DNA of 64,000 nucleotides from Clostridia bacterium (GTDB taxonomy: Bacteria > Bacillota > Clostridia > Lachnospirales > Lachnospiraceae): NCBI GenBank assembly GCA_910574255.1, contig CAJTAK010000007.1, positions 124,001 through 188,000 on the forward strand. The letters run 5' to 3'. The position numbers and the translations under genes are program-made. The notes below the pieces were generated by a model. It did no database searches, had not been told where the DNA came from, and saw only the letters and a program-made list of their open reading frames with translations. How positions within the stretch are numbered: the first letter of the stretch is position 1; each line of letters opens with the position of its first letter. Below are positions 7,340-15,134 of the stretch, in pieces.

Positions 7340-8827
7340 CTATTTTACAAGAAATCCTTTTACTGCCTGCTTCATTTCATCTACATTTACAACTGTATTG
7401 TGAAGAACCTCTGCTGTGCGGATCTCTTCCACAGCCTTCGGGACCTGCACGCCGGACAACTTGGACAGACGATCTGCCAATTCAAAATCATCTGTTCCAT
7501 CCACCGGTTCCCCGATTGCCTCCATCACGCTTCTGGTAAACTTAAAGGGGCTGGCTGTAGAAGCAATCACAGTCTTTGTTTCATCCCCTGTGGCTTTCTG
7601 ATACTTTCCATAGACGCAGGAAGCCACTGCCGTATGAGTATCAATCACATAGCCTACGGACTCATAAAGGCTGCGGATAGCGGCCGCTGTCTCCTTCTCA
7701 TCTCCATAACCTCCATAGAAATCACTAAGCTTCTCTTCCATAGCAGGCGTAATCTCATAACGCCCCTGCTCTGTAAGCGCCCTCATAAGACTGCGGTTCG
7801 TCTCATCATCCTGATCGGCAATCTGATAAATCAGCCGCTCCAGATTGCTGGAAATCAAAATATCCATGGAGGGAGAGCTGGTCAGCATAAATTCCCTGTT
7901 CTTATCATAACAGCCTGTCTGAAAGAAATCATACAGCACTTTATTGTCGTTGGATGCACAGATTAGCTTTTTAATAGGAAGCCCCATCTGCTTTGCATAA
8001 TAAGCCGCTAAAATATTTCCAAAATTGCCTGTGGGCACTACAACATTGACGGGCTCATTCTCCGAAATCTCCCCGTCTGCAAAGAGCCTTGCATAAGCAT
8101 ACACATAATACACAATCTGCGGAACCAGCCTTCCGATATTGATGGAATTAGCTGAAGAAAACTGAAATCCCGCTGCCGCCAGTTCTTCCTTCAGGGACAT
8201 ATCGCCGAAAATAGCCTTCACGCCGCTCTGGGCATCATCAAAATTACCCCGGATTCCCACTACAAAGGTATTGTCCCCCTTCTGGGTCACCATCTGCTTT
8301 TCCTGAATGGGGCTGACACCGTCCTTGGGGTAAAATACGATGATCCGTGTTCCCGGCACATCTGCAAAGCCTGCCAGAGCTGCTTTTCCTGTATCGCCGG
8401 AAGTAGCCGTGAGAATCACAATCTCCTGCTTCACCTGATTCTTCCTGGCGGAAACCGTCATCAAATGAGGCAGAATAGAAAGTGCCATATCCTTAAAGGC
8501 AATGGTTGCCCCATGAAACAGCTCCAGATAATAAGCTCCCTCCGCCTTCACCAAAGGCGCAATCTGAGGCAGATCAAACTTACTGTCATAAGCCTTTGCA
8601 ATGCAATCCTTCAATTCCTCATCCGTAAAATCCGTTAAAAAACGACGCATCACTGCGTAAGCCGTCTCCTGGTAGGTCATTCCTGCCAGCTCCTTAAGGC
8701 TTACATCCAAAGAAGGAACTGCCTCCGGCACAAATAATCCTCCATCCTCTGAAAGGCCCTGAAGAATCGCCTGGGAAGCCGTCACACGCACCTTGGAATC
8801 TCTTGTACTATTATAGAACAAATCCAT
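7340..8827 (-). CDS. thrC: Threonine synthase
   Basis: A 495-residue PLP enzyme converting O-phosphohomoserine to threonine. It begins MDLFYNSTRDSKVRVTASQA, has the PLP lysine in ELFHGATIAFKDMALSIL, TATSGDTGKAALAGF for phosphate binding, KDGVSPIQEKQMVTQKGDN, and NVVVPTGNFGNILAAYYAKQMG. This is the longer yeast/E. coli-like class with an N-terminal extension domain. The frame opens at 8848, but GAGGAAAG 4 nt before the ATG at 8827 supports the shorter start. It has its own candidate promoter at 8953-8981 and a strongly foldable leader, and sits downstream of leuA as a separate unit. Confidence 0.95.
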   Translation of the reverse strand: MDLFYNSTRDSKVRVTASQAILQGLSEDGGLFVPEAVPSLDVSLKELAGMTYQETAYAVMRRFLTDFTDEELKDCIAKAYDSKFDLPQIAPLVKAEGAYYLELFHGATIAFKDMALSILPHLMTVSARKNQVKQEIVILTATSGDTGKAALAGFADVPGTRIIVFYPKDGVSPIQEKQMVTQKGDNTFVVGIRGNFDDAQSGVKAIFGDMSLKEELAAAGFQFSSANSINIGRLVPQIVYYVYAYARLFADGEISENEPVNVVVPTGNFGNILAAYYAKQMGLPIKKLICASNDNKVLYDFFQTGCYDKNREFMLTSSPSMDILISSNLERLIYQIADQDDETNRSLMRALTEQGRYEITPAMEEKLSDFYGGYGDEKETAAAIRSLYESVGYVIDTHTAVASCVYGKYQKATGDETKTVIASTASPFKFTRSVMEAIGEPVDGTDDFELADRLSKLSGVQVPKAVEEIRTAEVLHNTVVNVDEMKQAVKGFLVK

Positions 8828-8851
8828 ATTTCTTTCCTCTTTCCTCATTTG

Positions 8852-8936
8852 CTCCCCAAAATCTTTTTTAACTTACAACCTGCTTAATCCCTGGCAGACT
8901 GTAAGTCTAAGCAGTCATAGGAAAGTATGGGGAGCT
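8852..8936 (-). other. Folded 5' leader of thrC
   Basis: Three nested stems close on each other: GCTCCCC/GGGGAGC (8852-8858 with 8930-8936), CTGCTTA/TAAGCAG (8881-8887 with 8909-8915) and AGACT/AGTCT (8897-8909). The outer stem closes about 25 nt before the thrC start, next to its ribosome binding site. No T-box sequence and no terminator U-tract are present. It could be a translational control element; I do not recognise a known riboswitch class. Confidence 0.45.
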
Positions 8937-8952
8937 CTTTTATCTATCCTGT

Positions 8953-8981
8953 AGTGTAACATAAAGAACTTCTTCCGTCTA
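8953..8981 (-). promoter_or_regulatory. Candidate thrC promoter
   Basis: Minus-strand TAGACG (-35, 8976-8981) and TACACT (-10, 8953-8958) with a 17-nt spacer; four of six and four or five of six matches. It would give a leader of roughly 115 nt containing the nested stems. Confidence 0.45.
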
Positions 8982-9073
8982 TCATTTCTTTTGTATTCTC
9001 ACAATCACTATGCTTCTATAATAGAGAAAGAACCAGATGCCCCGCTTATGCCAGGCCCTGGCTCTCCTTCCTC

Positions 9074-10732
9074 TTATAACGCCGAGTTATTAATCGCTGT
9101 CAGCAGTGCATCAATGGATGCCCGGATAATGTCGGGGTCTACTGCCGCTCCCCAGTAAAGCTTTCCGTCAGGCTTTTGAATCCCCACATAGGCAATAGCC
9201 CGGGAGCTGGAACTCTGCTCCAAAGCATGCTCCTGATAAGTTACCAGATTGTACTCTAAGCCAAAGCACTTCTTAAGTGCATTGCTGACTGCATTAAGAC
9301 GCCCGTTTCCCTCTGCATAGGTCACTTCCTGCTTCCCCTCATACTCTGTATGCACCTCAGCCGTAATTCCATTTATCTGCTTAAAATGCACCTCTGTAAT
9401 ATTGTAAGGATGGGTAAGGCTCTCGAACTTCCTCTTGAACAGTTCGAAGATCTCCTCTGGCAGCAGCTCCTTATTCTTGTGATCCGATTCCTCCTTAGCC
9501 GCATAGCCCATAGCTTCACGCATCTTCGGCGGCAGATTAAGTCCGAAATTCTGCTCCAGAATATATCCTACGCCGCCCTTGCCGGACTGACTGTTAATAC
9601 GTATCACATCCGCATCGTAATTCCGTGTAATATCTCTGGGATCAATCGGCAGATAAGGCACCGTCCACTGCTCACAATTGTTGTCCTCCCGGTAATGCAT
9701 GCCCTTGGCAATGGCATCCTGATGCGACCCGGAAAATGCCGCAAATACCAGTGCTCCGGAGTAGGGGCTCCTCTCATTGATCTTCATCCCCGTAAACTTC
9801 TCATAAGCCTCGCAGACCTCTGGCATATTACCGAAATCAAGCTCCGGATCCACACCCTGGGAATACATATTCATAGCCAGAGTTACAATATCCACATTGC
9901 CTGTGCGCTCTCCGTTTCCAAAAAGAGTGCCCTCCACACGGTCGGCTCCCGCCAAAAGTCCCATCTCCGTATCCGCCACGCCGCAGCCTCGGTCATTGTG
10001 GGGATGAAGGGAAAGAACTACGCTGTCCCGGTATTTCATATTTTCGCTCATATATTCAATCTGGCTTGCATATACGTGGGGCATGGAATGCTGCACCGTA
10101 ACCGGAAGATTAATAATCGCCTTCTTATCCGGCGTGGGCTTCCACACATCCAGAACTGCATTGCAGACCTCCAGTGCGTACTCCGGCTCCGTTCCCGTGA
10201 AGCTCTCGGGACTGTACTCAAAAAGATAATTGCCTCCCGTCTCATCCGTCAGCTTTTTAAGAAGCTCTGCTCCTTCCACGGCAATCTTAAGAATCTCCTC
10301 CTTGGACTTGTGGAACACCTGCTCCCGCTGTGCTACAGAGGTAGAATTGTATACATGAACCACAGCCTTCTTTGCTCCCTCAAGCGCTTCAAAGGTCTTG
10401 CGGATAATATGTTCCCTGGCCTGGGTCAGAACCTGAATCGTCACATCATCGGGAATCAAATCCTGCTCAATCAGTGTCCGCAGGAAGGTATATTCTGTCT
10501 CAGAAGCCGCCGGAAAGCCAACCTCAATCTCCTTAAAGCCAACCTTGCACAGAAGCTTAAAGAAACCGACCTTCTGTTCCAGTGTCATTGGCACCACCAA
10601 AGCCTGGTTGCCGTCTCTTAAGTCCACGCTGCACCATATGGGGGCTTTGTCTACATAATCCTTTTCTGCCCATTTCATGCATTTGTAAGGGGGTAAGAAA
10701 TACTGTCTTTGATACTTGTTGTGATTCATCAT
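9074..10732 (-). CDS. leuA: 2-isopropylmalate synthase
   Basis: The 552-residue product (LeuA2-type length) has the TIM-barrel condensing domain with SVDLRDGNQALVVPMTLEQK, EIEVGFPAASETEYTFLRT, SLHPHNDRGCGVADTEMGLLAGADRVEGTLFGNGERTGNVD (metal-binding His pair) and a C-terminal regulatory domain ending in VGIQKPDGKLYWGAAVDPDI that mediates leucine feedback. It catalyses the first committed step of leucine synthesis. The start is the ATG pair at 10732/10729 with AAGGAG 9-12 nt upstream; the open frame to 10843 runs into the leader terminator. Expression is controlled by the leucine T-box at 10842-11165. No leuB/C/D gene follows. Confidence 0.95.
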   Translation of the reverse strand: MMNHNKYQRQYFLPPYKCMKWAEKDYVDKAPIWCSVDLRDGNQALVVPMTLEQKVGFFKLLCKVGFKEIEVGFPAASETEYTFLRTLIEQDLIPDDVTIQVLTQAREHIIRKTFEALEGAKKAVVHVYNSTSVAQREQVFHKSKEEILKIAVEGAELLKKLTDETGGNYLFEYSPESFTGTEPEYALEVCNAVLDVWKPTPDKKAIINLPVTVQHSMPHVYASQIEYMSENMKYRDSVVLSLHPHNDRGCGVADTEMGLLAGADRVEGTLFGNGERTGNVDIVTLAMNMYSQGVDPELDFGNMPEVCEAYEKFTGMKINERSPYSGALVFAAFSGSHQDAIAKGMHYREDNNCEQWTVPYLPIDPRDITRNYDADVIRINSQSGKGGVGYILEQNFGLNLPPKMREAMGYAAKEESDHKNKELLPEEIFELFKRKFESLTHPYNITEVHFKQINGITAEVHTEYEGKQEVTYAEGNGRLNAVSNALKKCFGLEYNLVTYQEHALEQSSSSRAIAYVGIQKPDGKLYWGAAVDPDIIRASIDALLTAINNSAL

Positions 10733-10841
10733 CTTTTTCTCTCTCCTTTTTCCTGATACCCTGCGGGCATGGCTATTTGATATAAAAAAATTTTTCCGGG
10801 CTGCAGAAGCCTTTGTCACATAAAACGCTTTTTCATGTAAC

Positions 10842-11165
10842 AAAAAAGCCTTCCGTCTCTTCCACAGCTTTTATGCTGTATTCAGAGACGAAAGGCGGTC
10901 AGTTCTGCCTTACGCGGTACCACTCCGATTTGTGAATGCTCACACGCTCATCAGATACGGGTTTTATGGGAATCTCCCTGAACCTTATATCCTCCCCGTT
11001 GTAACGGTCGGGCTCCGTCTGCATCTACTCTCTCCCAAAACGGAGATTTGGGGCAGCCGCTCAGAGGTCAGTTCCAATGCCCTCTTCCACTGCTTCACAC
11101 CAGCCAGCAGCTCTCTGAACGCCGAGGGGACTGTACTACTCCTCATCTTCGCATTTCTCTATATC
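10842..11165 (-). promoter_or_regulatory. T-box leader, leucine-specific, controlling leuA
   Basis: The minus strand reads as a canonical T-box RNA. In order: GAGTAGTACAG (stem I AGTA box), GAGAGCTGCTGGCTGGTGTG (stem I distal region), the specifier segment GGAACTGACCTCTGAG, then stem II/III, the T-box sequence GGAGTGGTACCGCG (10912-10925) and a terminator whose stem pairs GCCTTTCGTCTCT (10884-10896) with AGAGACGGAAGGC (10848-10860) and ends in TTTTTT. In the usual GAA-codon-RCC context the specifier is CTG (11069-11071), a leucine codon, matching leuA. Uncharged leucyl-tRNA would stabilise the antiterminator and allow leuA transcription. Confidence 0.93.
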
Positions 11166-11228
11166 ATTGATTAAGGATAGCAAAAAAAGGGTGGGCTGTC
11201 AAGTAAAAAATTTAAAAGAAAGATTTTT

Positions 11229-12839
11229 TCATTCATTGCTGGTGCCAATGGAAGATCTGCCAAACTCCGAGAGCACCAGCCCCGGATTCCGATCCAGAGT
11301 CATGCCCACACTCCAGGCATTGGCCCAGATAAGCAGCGGACGGCCCTTCATGTCCTTGATCTTCTTCATATCCGAGGTCCCTACCAGCCTGCTCATATCA
11401 ATCTCCTCATTCTCAATCCACCGGATATGCTCATAGGGCAGGGGCTCCAGCTTAATCTCCACATTGTATTCATTTTCCAGGCGGTACTTAAGCACATCAA
11501 ACTGGAGGACGCCTACCACGCCCACGATAATCTCCTCCATACCTGTATTGTACTCCTGAAAAATCTGGATCGCTCCCTCCTGGGCAATCTGCTCAATTCC
11601 CTTCACAAACTGCTTCCGCTTCATGGTATCCATCTGCCGCACCCTGGCAAAATGCTCCGGCGCAAAGGTGGGTATCCCCTCATACCGAATCTTTTTCCCC
11701 GGCATACAGATGGTATCCCCAATGGAAAAGATCCCCGGATCAAACACACCGATAATATCCCCGGCATAGGCTTCCTCCACAATCTTCCGGTCCTGGGCCA
11801 TGATCTGCTGGGGCTGTGACAGGCGAAGCTTCTTTCCACCCTGGACATGGTTTACCTCCATGCCTGCCGTAAACTTACCGGAACAGATACGCATAAATGC
11901 AATCCGATCCCGGTGAGCCTTGTTCATATTGGCCTGGATCTTAAACACAAAGGCAGAAAATTCCTCCTTCATGGGATCCACAATCCCTGTATCTGTTCTG
12001 CGGGGCAGAGGGGAAGTCGTCATCTGAAGAAAATGCTTCAAAAACGTCTCAACGCCAAAATTGGTCAAAGCCGATCCAAAAAATACCGGAGACAGCTCCC
12101 CATGGCTTACCTGCTCCTGATCAAACTCTGCGCTTGCCCCGTCCAGAAGCTCAATATCCTCCAGAAGCTTTTCCTTCTGCCCCGGGTCCAGAATATTTTC
12201 CAGCTCCGGATCTCCCATGGCAAGTTCCAGCTCCTGCCCTTCCTTTGTTCCCTTTTCCGTATCCGAAAACAGCAGAACCTTTTCCGTATTCCGATCATAT
12301 ACCCCCTTAAAAGCTTTACCGGAACCAATAGGCCAGTTCACCGGACAGGTGGCAATACCCAGCTCATTTTCAATGTCATCCAGGAGCTCAAAGATATCCA
12401 TAGCATCCCGGTCCATCTTATTAATAAAGGTAAAAATAGGAATATGCCGCATGGCACATACCTTAAAAAGCTTTCTGGTCTGAGCCTCCACACCCTTGGA
12501 CCCGTCGATCACCATCACCGCAGAATCCGCTGCCATCAGCGTCCGGTAAGTATCCTCGGAAAAGTCCTGGTGTCCCGGCGTATCCAGAATATTAATACAG
12601 TAATTATCATACTCAAACTGAAGAACAGATGAGGTTACGGAAATACCTCTCTCCTTCTCAATCTCCATCCAGTCCGACACTGCATGACGGGCCGTAGCCT
12701 TTCCCTTTACAGATCCGGCCAGATTGATTGCTCCCCCGTACAGAAGAAACTTCTCCGTCAGCGTCGTCTTACCTGCATCCGGGTGGGAGATGATGGCAAA
12801 GGTTCTTCTTCTCGCAATCTCTTTTACATAGTCAGCCAT
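11229..12839 (-). CDS. prfC: Peptide chain release factor 3
   Basis: A 536-residue translational GTPase. G1 is ISHPDAGKTTLTEKFL, G2 lies in EKERGISVTSS, G3 is LDTPGHQDFSEDTYRTL, G4 is FINKMDRDAMD. The motif ARHAVSDWMEIEKERGIS and length separate RF3 from EF-G. It recycles RF1/RF2 from the ribosome after peptide release and contributes to post-peptidyl-transfer quality control. The ATG at 12839 lies behind AAGGAATGAAATAAA. It is monocistronic with a promoter at 12940-12967. Downstream 57 bp separate it from the leuA T-box start. Confidence 0.96.
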   Translation of the reverse strand: MADYVKEIARRRTFAIISHPDAGKTTLTEKFLLYGGAINLAGSVKGKATARHAVSDWMEIEKERGISVTSSVLQFEYDNYCINILDTPGHQDFSEDTYRTLMAADSAVMVIDGSKGVEAQTRKLFKVCAMRHIPIFTFINKMDRDAMDIFELLDDIENELGIATCPVNWPIGSGKAFKGVYDRNTEKVLLFSDTEKGTKEGQELELAMGDPELENILDPGQKEKLLEDIELLDGASAEFDQEQVSHGELSPVFFGSALTNFGVETFLKHFLQMTTSPLPRRTDTGIVDPMKEEFSAFVFKIQANMNKAHRDRIAFMRICSGKFTAGMEVNHVQGGKKLRLSQPQQIMAQDRKIVEEAYAGDIIGVFDPGIFSIGDTICMPGKKIRYEGIPTFAPEHFARVRQMDTMKRKQFVKGIEQIAQEGAIQIFQEYNTGMEEIIVGVVGVLQFDVLKYRLENEYNVEIKLEPLPYEHIRWIENEEIDMSRLVGTSDMKKIKDMKGRPLLIWANAWSVGMTLDRNPGLVLSEFGRSSIGTSNE

Positions 12840-12939
12840 TTTATTTCATTCCTTATCTCTTATCCTCAGAACTGCCCATATCCTGCTTTTTCTTGCCAGC
12901 CCTGATTTATGATTTATTTCTAATTGAGCAACAATTACT

Positions 12940-12967
12940 AGTATACACATTTTCCATATATTTTCAA
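12940..12967 (-). promoter_or_regulatory. prfC promoter
   Basis: Minus-strand TTGAAA (-35, 12962-12967), 16-nt spacer, TATACT (-10, 12940-12945) preceded by TG, an extended -10. It lies about 100 bp upstream of prfC. Confidence 0.7.
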
Positions 12968-13087
12968 GACGAAAAAAGAGTAAAGAAATTTAATTATCAC
13001 GCCCCGCCTTATGTTCTCATTCCAAATTGCCGAAAGAATAATAAGAACTGTTAATCAGGCAAGTAGAACAAAAAAGGGGGGATTTCT

Positions 13088-14170
13088 ATGAAGCCTGTTA
13101 CCAACCACTACCAGGATTCCAGACTCTGGCAGCAAAACCGCACCACACTGCGTTCCCTGTCAGATCCGGTCTCCAAAAGCGGCACCAAACAAACGACTGC
13201 CCTAAAGGATCAGGCTGATCTTGCAGATCCGCCGTCCGTCAGTCCGGATGCACGAACCCAGAAGCTTCTCGATCAGCTGGCCAAGAATTTCCCGGGCATT
13301 CACTTTGAAGTGGTTCCGGACAATGAATTCTCAAATCTGAAGGAAAAAGCAGCATCTTTAGGCCAGGGGAAGCATCTTCTCATTTCTGAATCCTTTCTGA
13401 CGCGCATGGGTAGCAGCCACAAGGAATTTGAGACCTGCAAGACCATGCTCCTATCTTCTGTCCTCCTGCTGTCTGAAAATCATGCAGCCGGTGTATTCTT
13501 AGGGGAAAAGCAATCTGTTTCCTGGAATATCAGGGACAAGGAAGTTCTTCCGAATACAGAGAAGGAAACATTGGCTAAGATGCTGGAGAGCTTAAAGGCC
13601 GCCAAGGCCAACAGCTCTCAGAAGTTCAAGGTTTCCTCCGATGTCTCCTATGCTACAGGGGAGCTCCACCGAAAGCTTGCCCGGGCCGGCGACAAAGCTC
13701 TGGTACAGTCCGTTATGAGCGAAACCTACCGGCATATGGCATCCCTTCGTCTGGTGGCCTGTATGGGGGATGACAAGGAGCGGGCAAAGGCACAGAAGGC
13801 CATCCGCTCCCTCCAAAAGTTGTCTCTGCGAAGCCGGCAGAAGCTCCGCCAGCTGGATCAGGAAACACTTCTGAAGCTGAAACGGCAGCGGGCTATCAAG
13901 CGTCAGGAGGAAGCAAAGGTACGGGAGATTCAAAATGAGCTGAAGAAAAAACTGGCAAAGAGAGTGCGCCTGGATAAGAAAATCGTCGAAGAAGGAGAGG
14001 CCGCAGATCGGGAAATCCGCAGGCTCAAAACCTATCTTGCACAGGCTTCCAACGCCCAGCAGACCTTGCCTTCCCAAGCCGGCGCTGAAGCTCTGGGAAC
14101 CTCATTTGAAGGGGGCGCTGCTGCTGTCAGTGCTGAGCAGATTGAGCTGTCAGAGCCAGTATCATTTTAA
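13088..14170 (+). CDS. Unknown protein with C-terminal coiled coil, flagellar-island edge
   Basis: A 360-residue soluble protein. The N-terminal 60 residues are polar and likely disordered; residues about 60-170 form a compact domain (KLLDQLAKNFPGIHFEVVPD, KHLLISESFLTRMGSS, VFLGEKQSVSWNI); residues about 240-310 are a highly charged coiled coil (LRQLDQETLLKLKRQRAIKR onward). The middle domain reminds me of a Lachnospiraceae family catalogued as DUF6033, from memory only. No signal peptide or membrane segment. A GGGGGG sits 7 nt before the ATG. GCCGAAAG at 13029-13036 resembles a weak sigma-28 -10 box, which with its position suggests a role linked to motility. Function unknown. Confidence 0.75.
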   Translation: MKPVTNHYQDSRLWQQNRTTLRSLSDPVSKSGTKQTTALKDQADLADPPSVSPDARTQKLLDQLAKNFPGIHFEVVPDNEFSNLKEKAASLGQGKHLLISESFLTRMGSSHKEFETCKTMLLSSVLLLSENHAAGVFLGEKQSVSWNIRDKEVLPNTEKETLAKMLESLKAAKANSSQKFKVSSDVSYATGELHRKLARAGDKALVQSVMSETYRHMASLRLVACMGDDKERAKAQKAIRSLQKLSLRSRQKLRQLDQETLLKLKRQRAIKRQEEAKVREIQNELKKKLAKRVRLDKKIVEEGEAADREIRRLKTYLAQASNAQQTLPSQAGAEALGTSFEGGAAAVSAEQIELSEPVSF

Positions 14171-14194
14171 TTTTCACTAAACATACATGATATC

Positions 14195-14227
14195 AAAAAG
14201 GCTGTCCCCTTGTGACAGCTCTTTTGA
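14195..14227 (+). terminator. Terminator of the 13088-14170 gene
   Basis: AAAAGGCTGTC and GACAGCTCTTTT form an imperfect stem with a 7-nt loop, followed by T-rich sequence, 25 bp after the stop codon. Confidence 0.7.
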
Positions 14228-14234
14228 TTTCTGT

Positions 14235-14282
14235 AAAAAAGAGAGAAAGCTATGACTTGTGTCACAGTTTCCTCTCTCTTAA
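14235..14282 (-). terminator. Terminator of the 14335-14970 gene
   Basis: On the minus strand AAGAGAGAGGAAA pairs with TTTCTCTCTT and is followed by TTTTTT. It lies 50 bp past the stop of the convergent minus-strand gene. Confidence 0.75.
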
Positions 14283-14334
14283 AACTGCCGGCTTCCCGGC
14301 CAAAATCATTAAATTATTGTTTTACTGCATGTTC

Positions 14335-14970
14335 TTACTTCCCGCTCTTCTCATAATACTCACTGAACAGATCGTTCACTGCCTTATAAGTCTCGCCGGA
14401 GATAGACGGCAAGGAACCGCCCCATGCATCCTCAGCTTGCTTAAAGCCTTTCTCAATGGCATCCTGCATCTTCTTCATCTGCTCCGGATTGTCTCCTGCC
14501 AAAGCCTGTGCAAAGTCAAAGAGTCTCTGGGAGGTCTGCTTTACACCCCAGTATCCATCCTCTGAAATCGCCTGCTGTGCCTCTGCCTTTGTCTGAGCAT
14601 CTACAGTAAAATTGCCGCTTGCAATTGTCCTCCAGAAGTCATCACTGCCCGCCTGCAGACCTGTGATTCCCTGCTTGTTGAACACCTGCATCATCATGTT
14701 GGTGAAACGTGTAGTCTGATTCTCCAAATCTGCTTTCAGGCTCTGCACCAGTGATGCACGCTCAGAATCACTCATCTTCTTTGTAACCTGAGAATCCTTG
14801 CTGAACTCTGCCCTGTCTGTATTGGTCTTAGCAGTTGTAGCCTTTGCAGCATCCACTGCGTTGTCCTGCTTCTGGGCAACCTCCGCTGCTTTCACAGCAT
14901 TATTTACATTTACAGTTGCATAACTGGAATTTGTCTGGACGCTCTGATAGTAATTATCATCAATTCTCAA
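14335..14970 (-). CDS. Unknown flagellar-island protein, sigma-28 promoter
   Basis: A 211-residue protein starting from TTG (AAAGGGGG 8 nt upstream). Residues 1-70 are Ala/Thr/Asn-rich and probably disordered (VNVNNAVKAAEVAQKQDNAV). The rest is helical: RASLVQSLKADLENQTTRFT, MQVFNKQGITGL, and a conserved-looking segment GYWGVKQTSQRLFDFAQALA plus MQDAIEKGFKQAEDAWGG. No signal peptide or membrane helix. I know similar proteins near flagellar genes in Lachnospiraceae but no assigned function. A sigma-28-like promoter lies at 15031-15057, which ties it to late flagellar gene expression. It may be a cytoplasmic chaperone or an exported filament-associated protein. Confidence 0.75.
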   Translation of the reverse strand: MRIDDNYYQSVQTNSSYATVNVNNAVKAAEVAQKQDNAVDAAKATTAKTNTDRAEFSKDSQVTKKMSDSERASLVQSLKADLENQTTRFTNMMMQVFNKQGITGLQAGSDDFWRTIASGNFTVDAQTKAEAQQAISEDGYWGVKQTSQRLFDFAQALAGDNPEQMKKMQDAIEKGFKQAEDAWGGSLPSISGETYKAVNDLFSEYYEKSGK

Positions 14971-15030
14971 ATCTCTTTCCCCCTTTCTTTTTGTAATTAG
15001 AAAAATCTCTCACGATCTTCTATGTTAAAT

Positions 15031-15057
15031 ATATCGACGCAAATATGGAAAAATTAA
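15031..15057 (-). promoter_or_regulatory. Sigma-28-type promoter
   Basis: Minus-strand TTAA (15054-15057), 15-nt spacer, GTCGATAT (15031-15038). The -10 matches seven of eight positions of the sigma-D/FliA consensus GCCGATAT, about 60 bp upstream of the TTG start at 14970. Confidence 0.65.
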
Positions 15058-15134
15058 GGCTTCTTCCAAAATCTGCGCCTATCTTAAGAATTTTTTCCAA
15101 AAAATTTTCGGAAACTCCTGGATGAACATCTCCA

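Noticed and set aside
9350..10621. 423-codon open frame on the plus strand
   Set aside because: Entirely antisense to leuA, with no ribosome binding site or recognisable domain; a shadow frame of a conserved gene.
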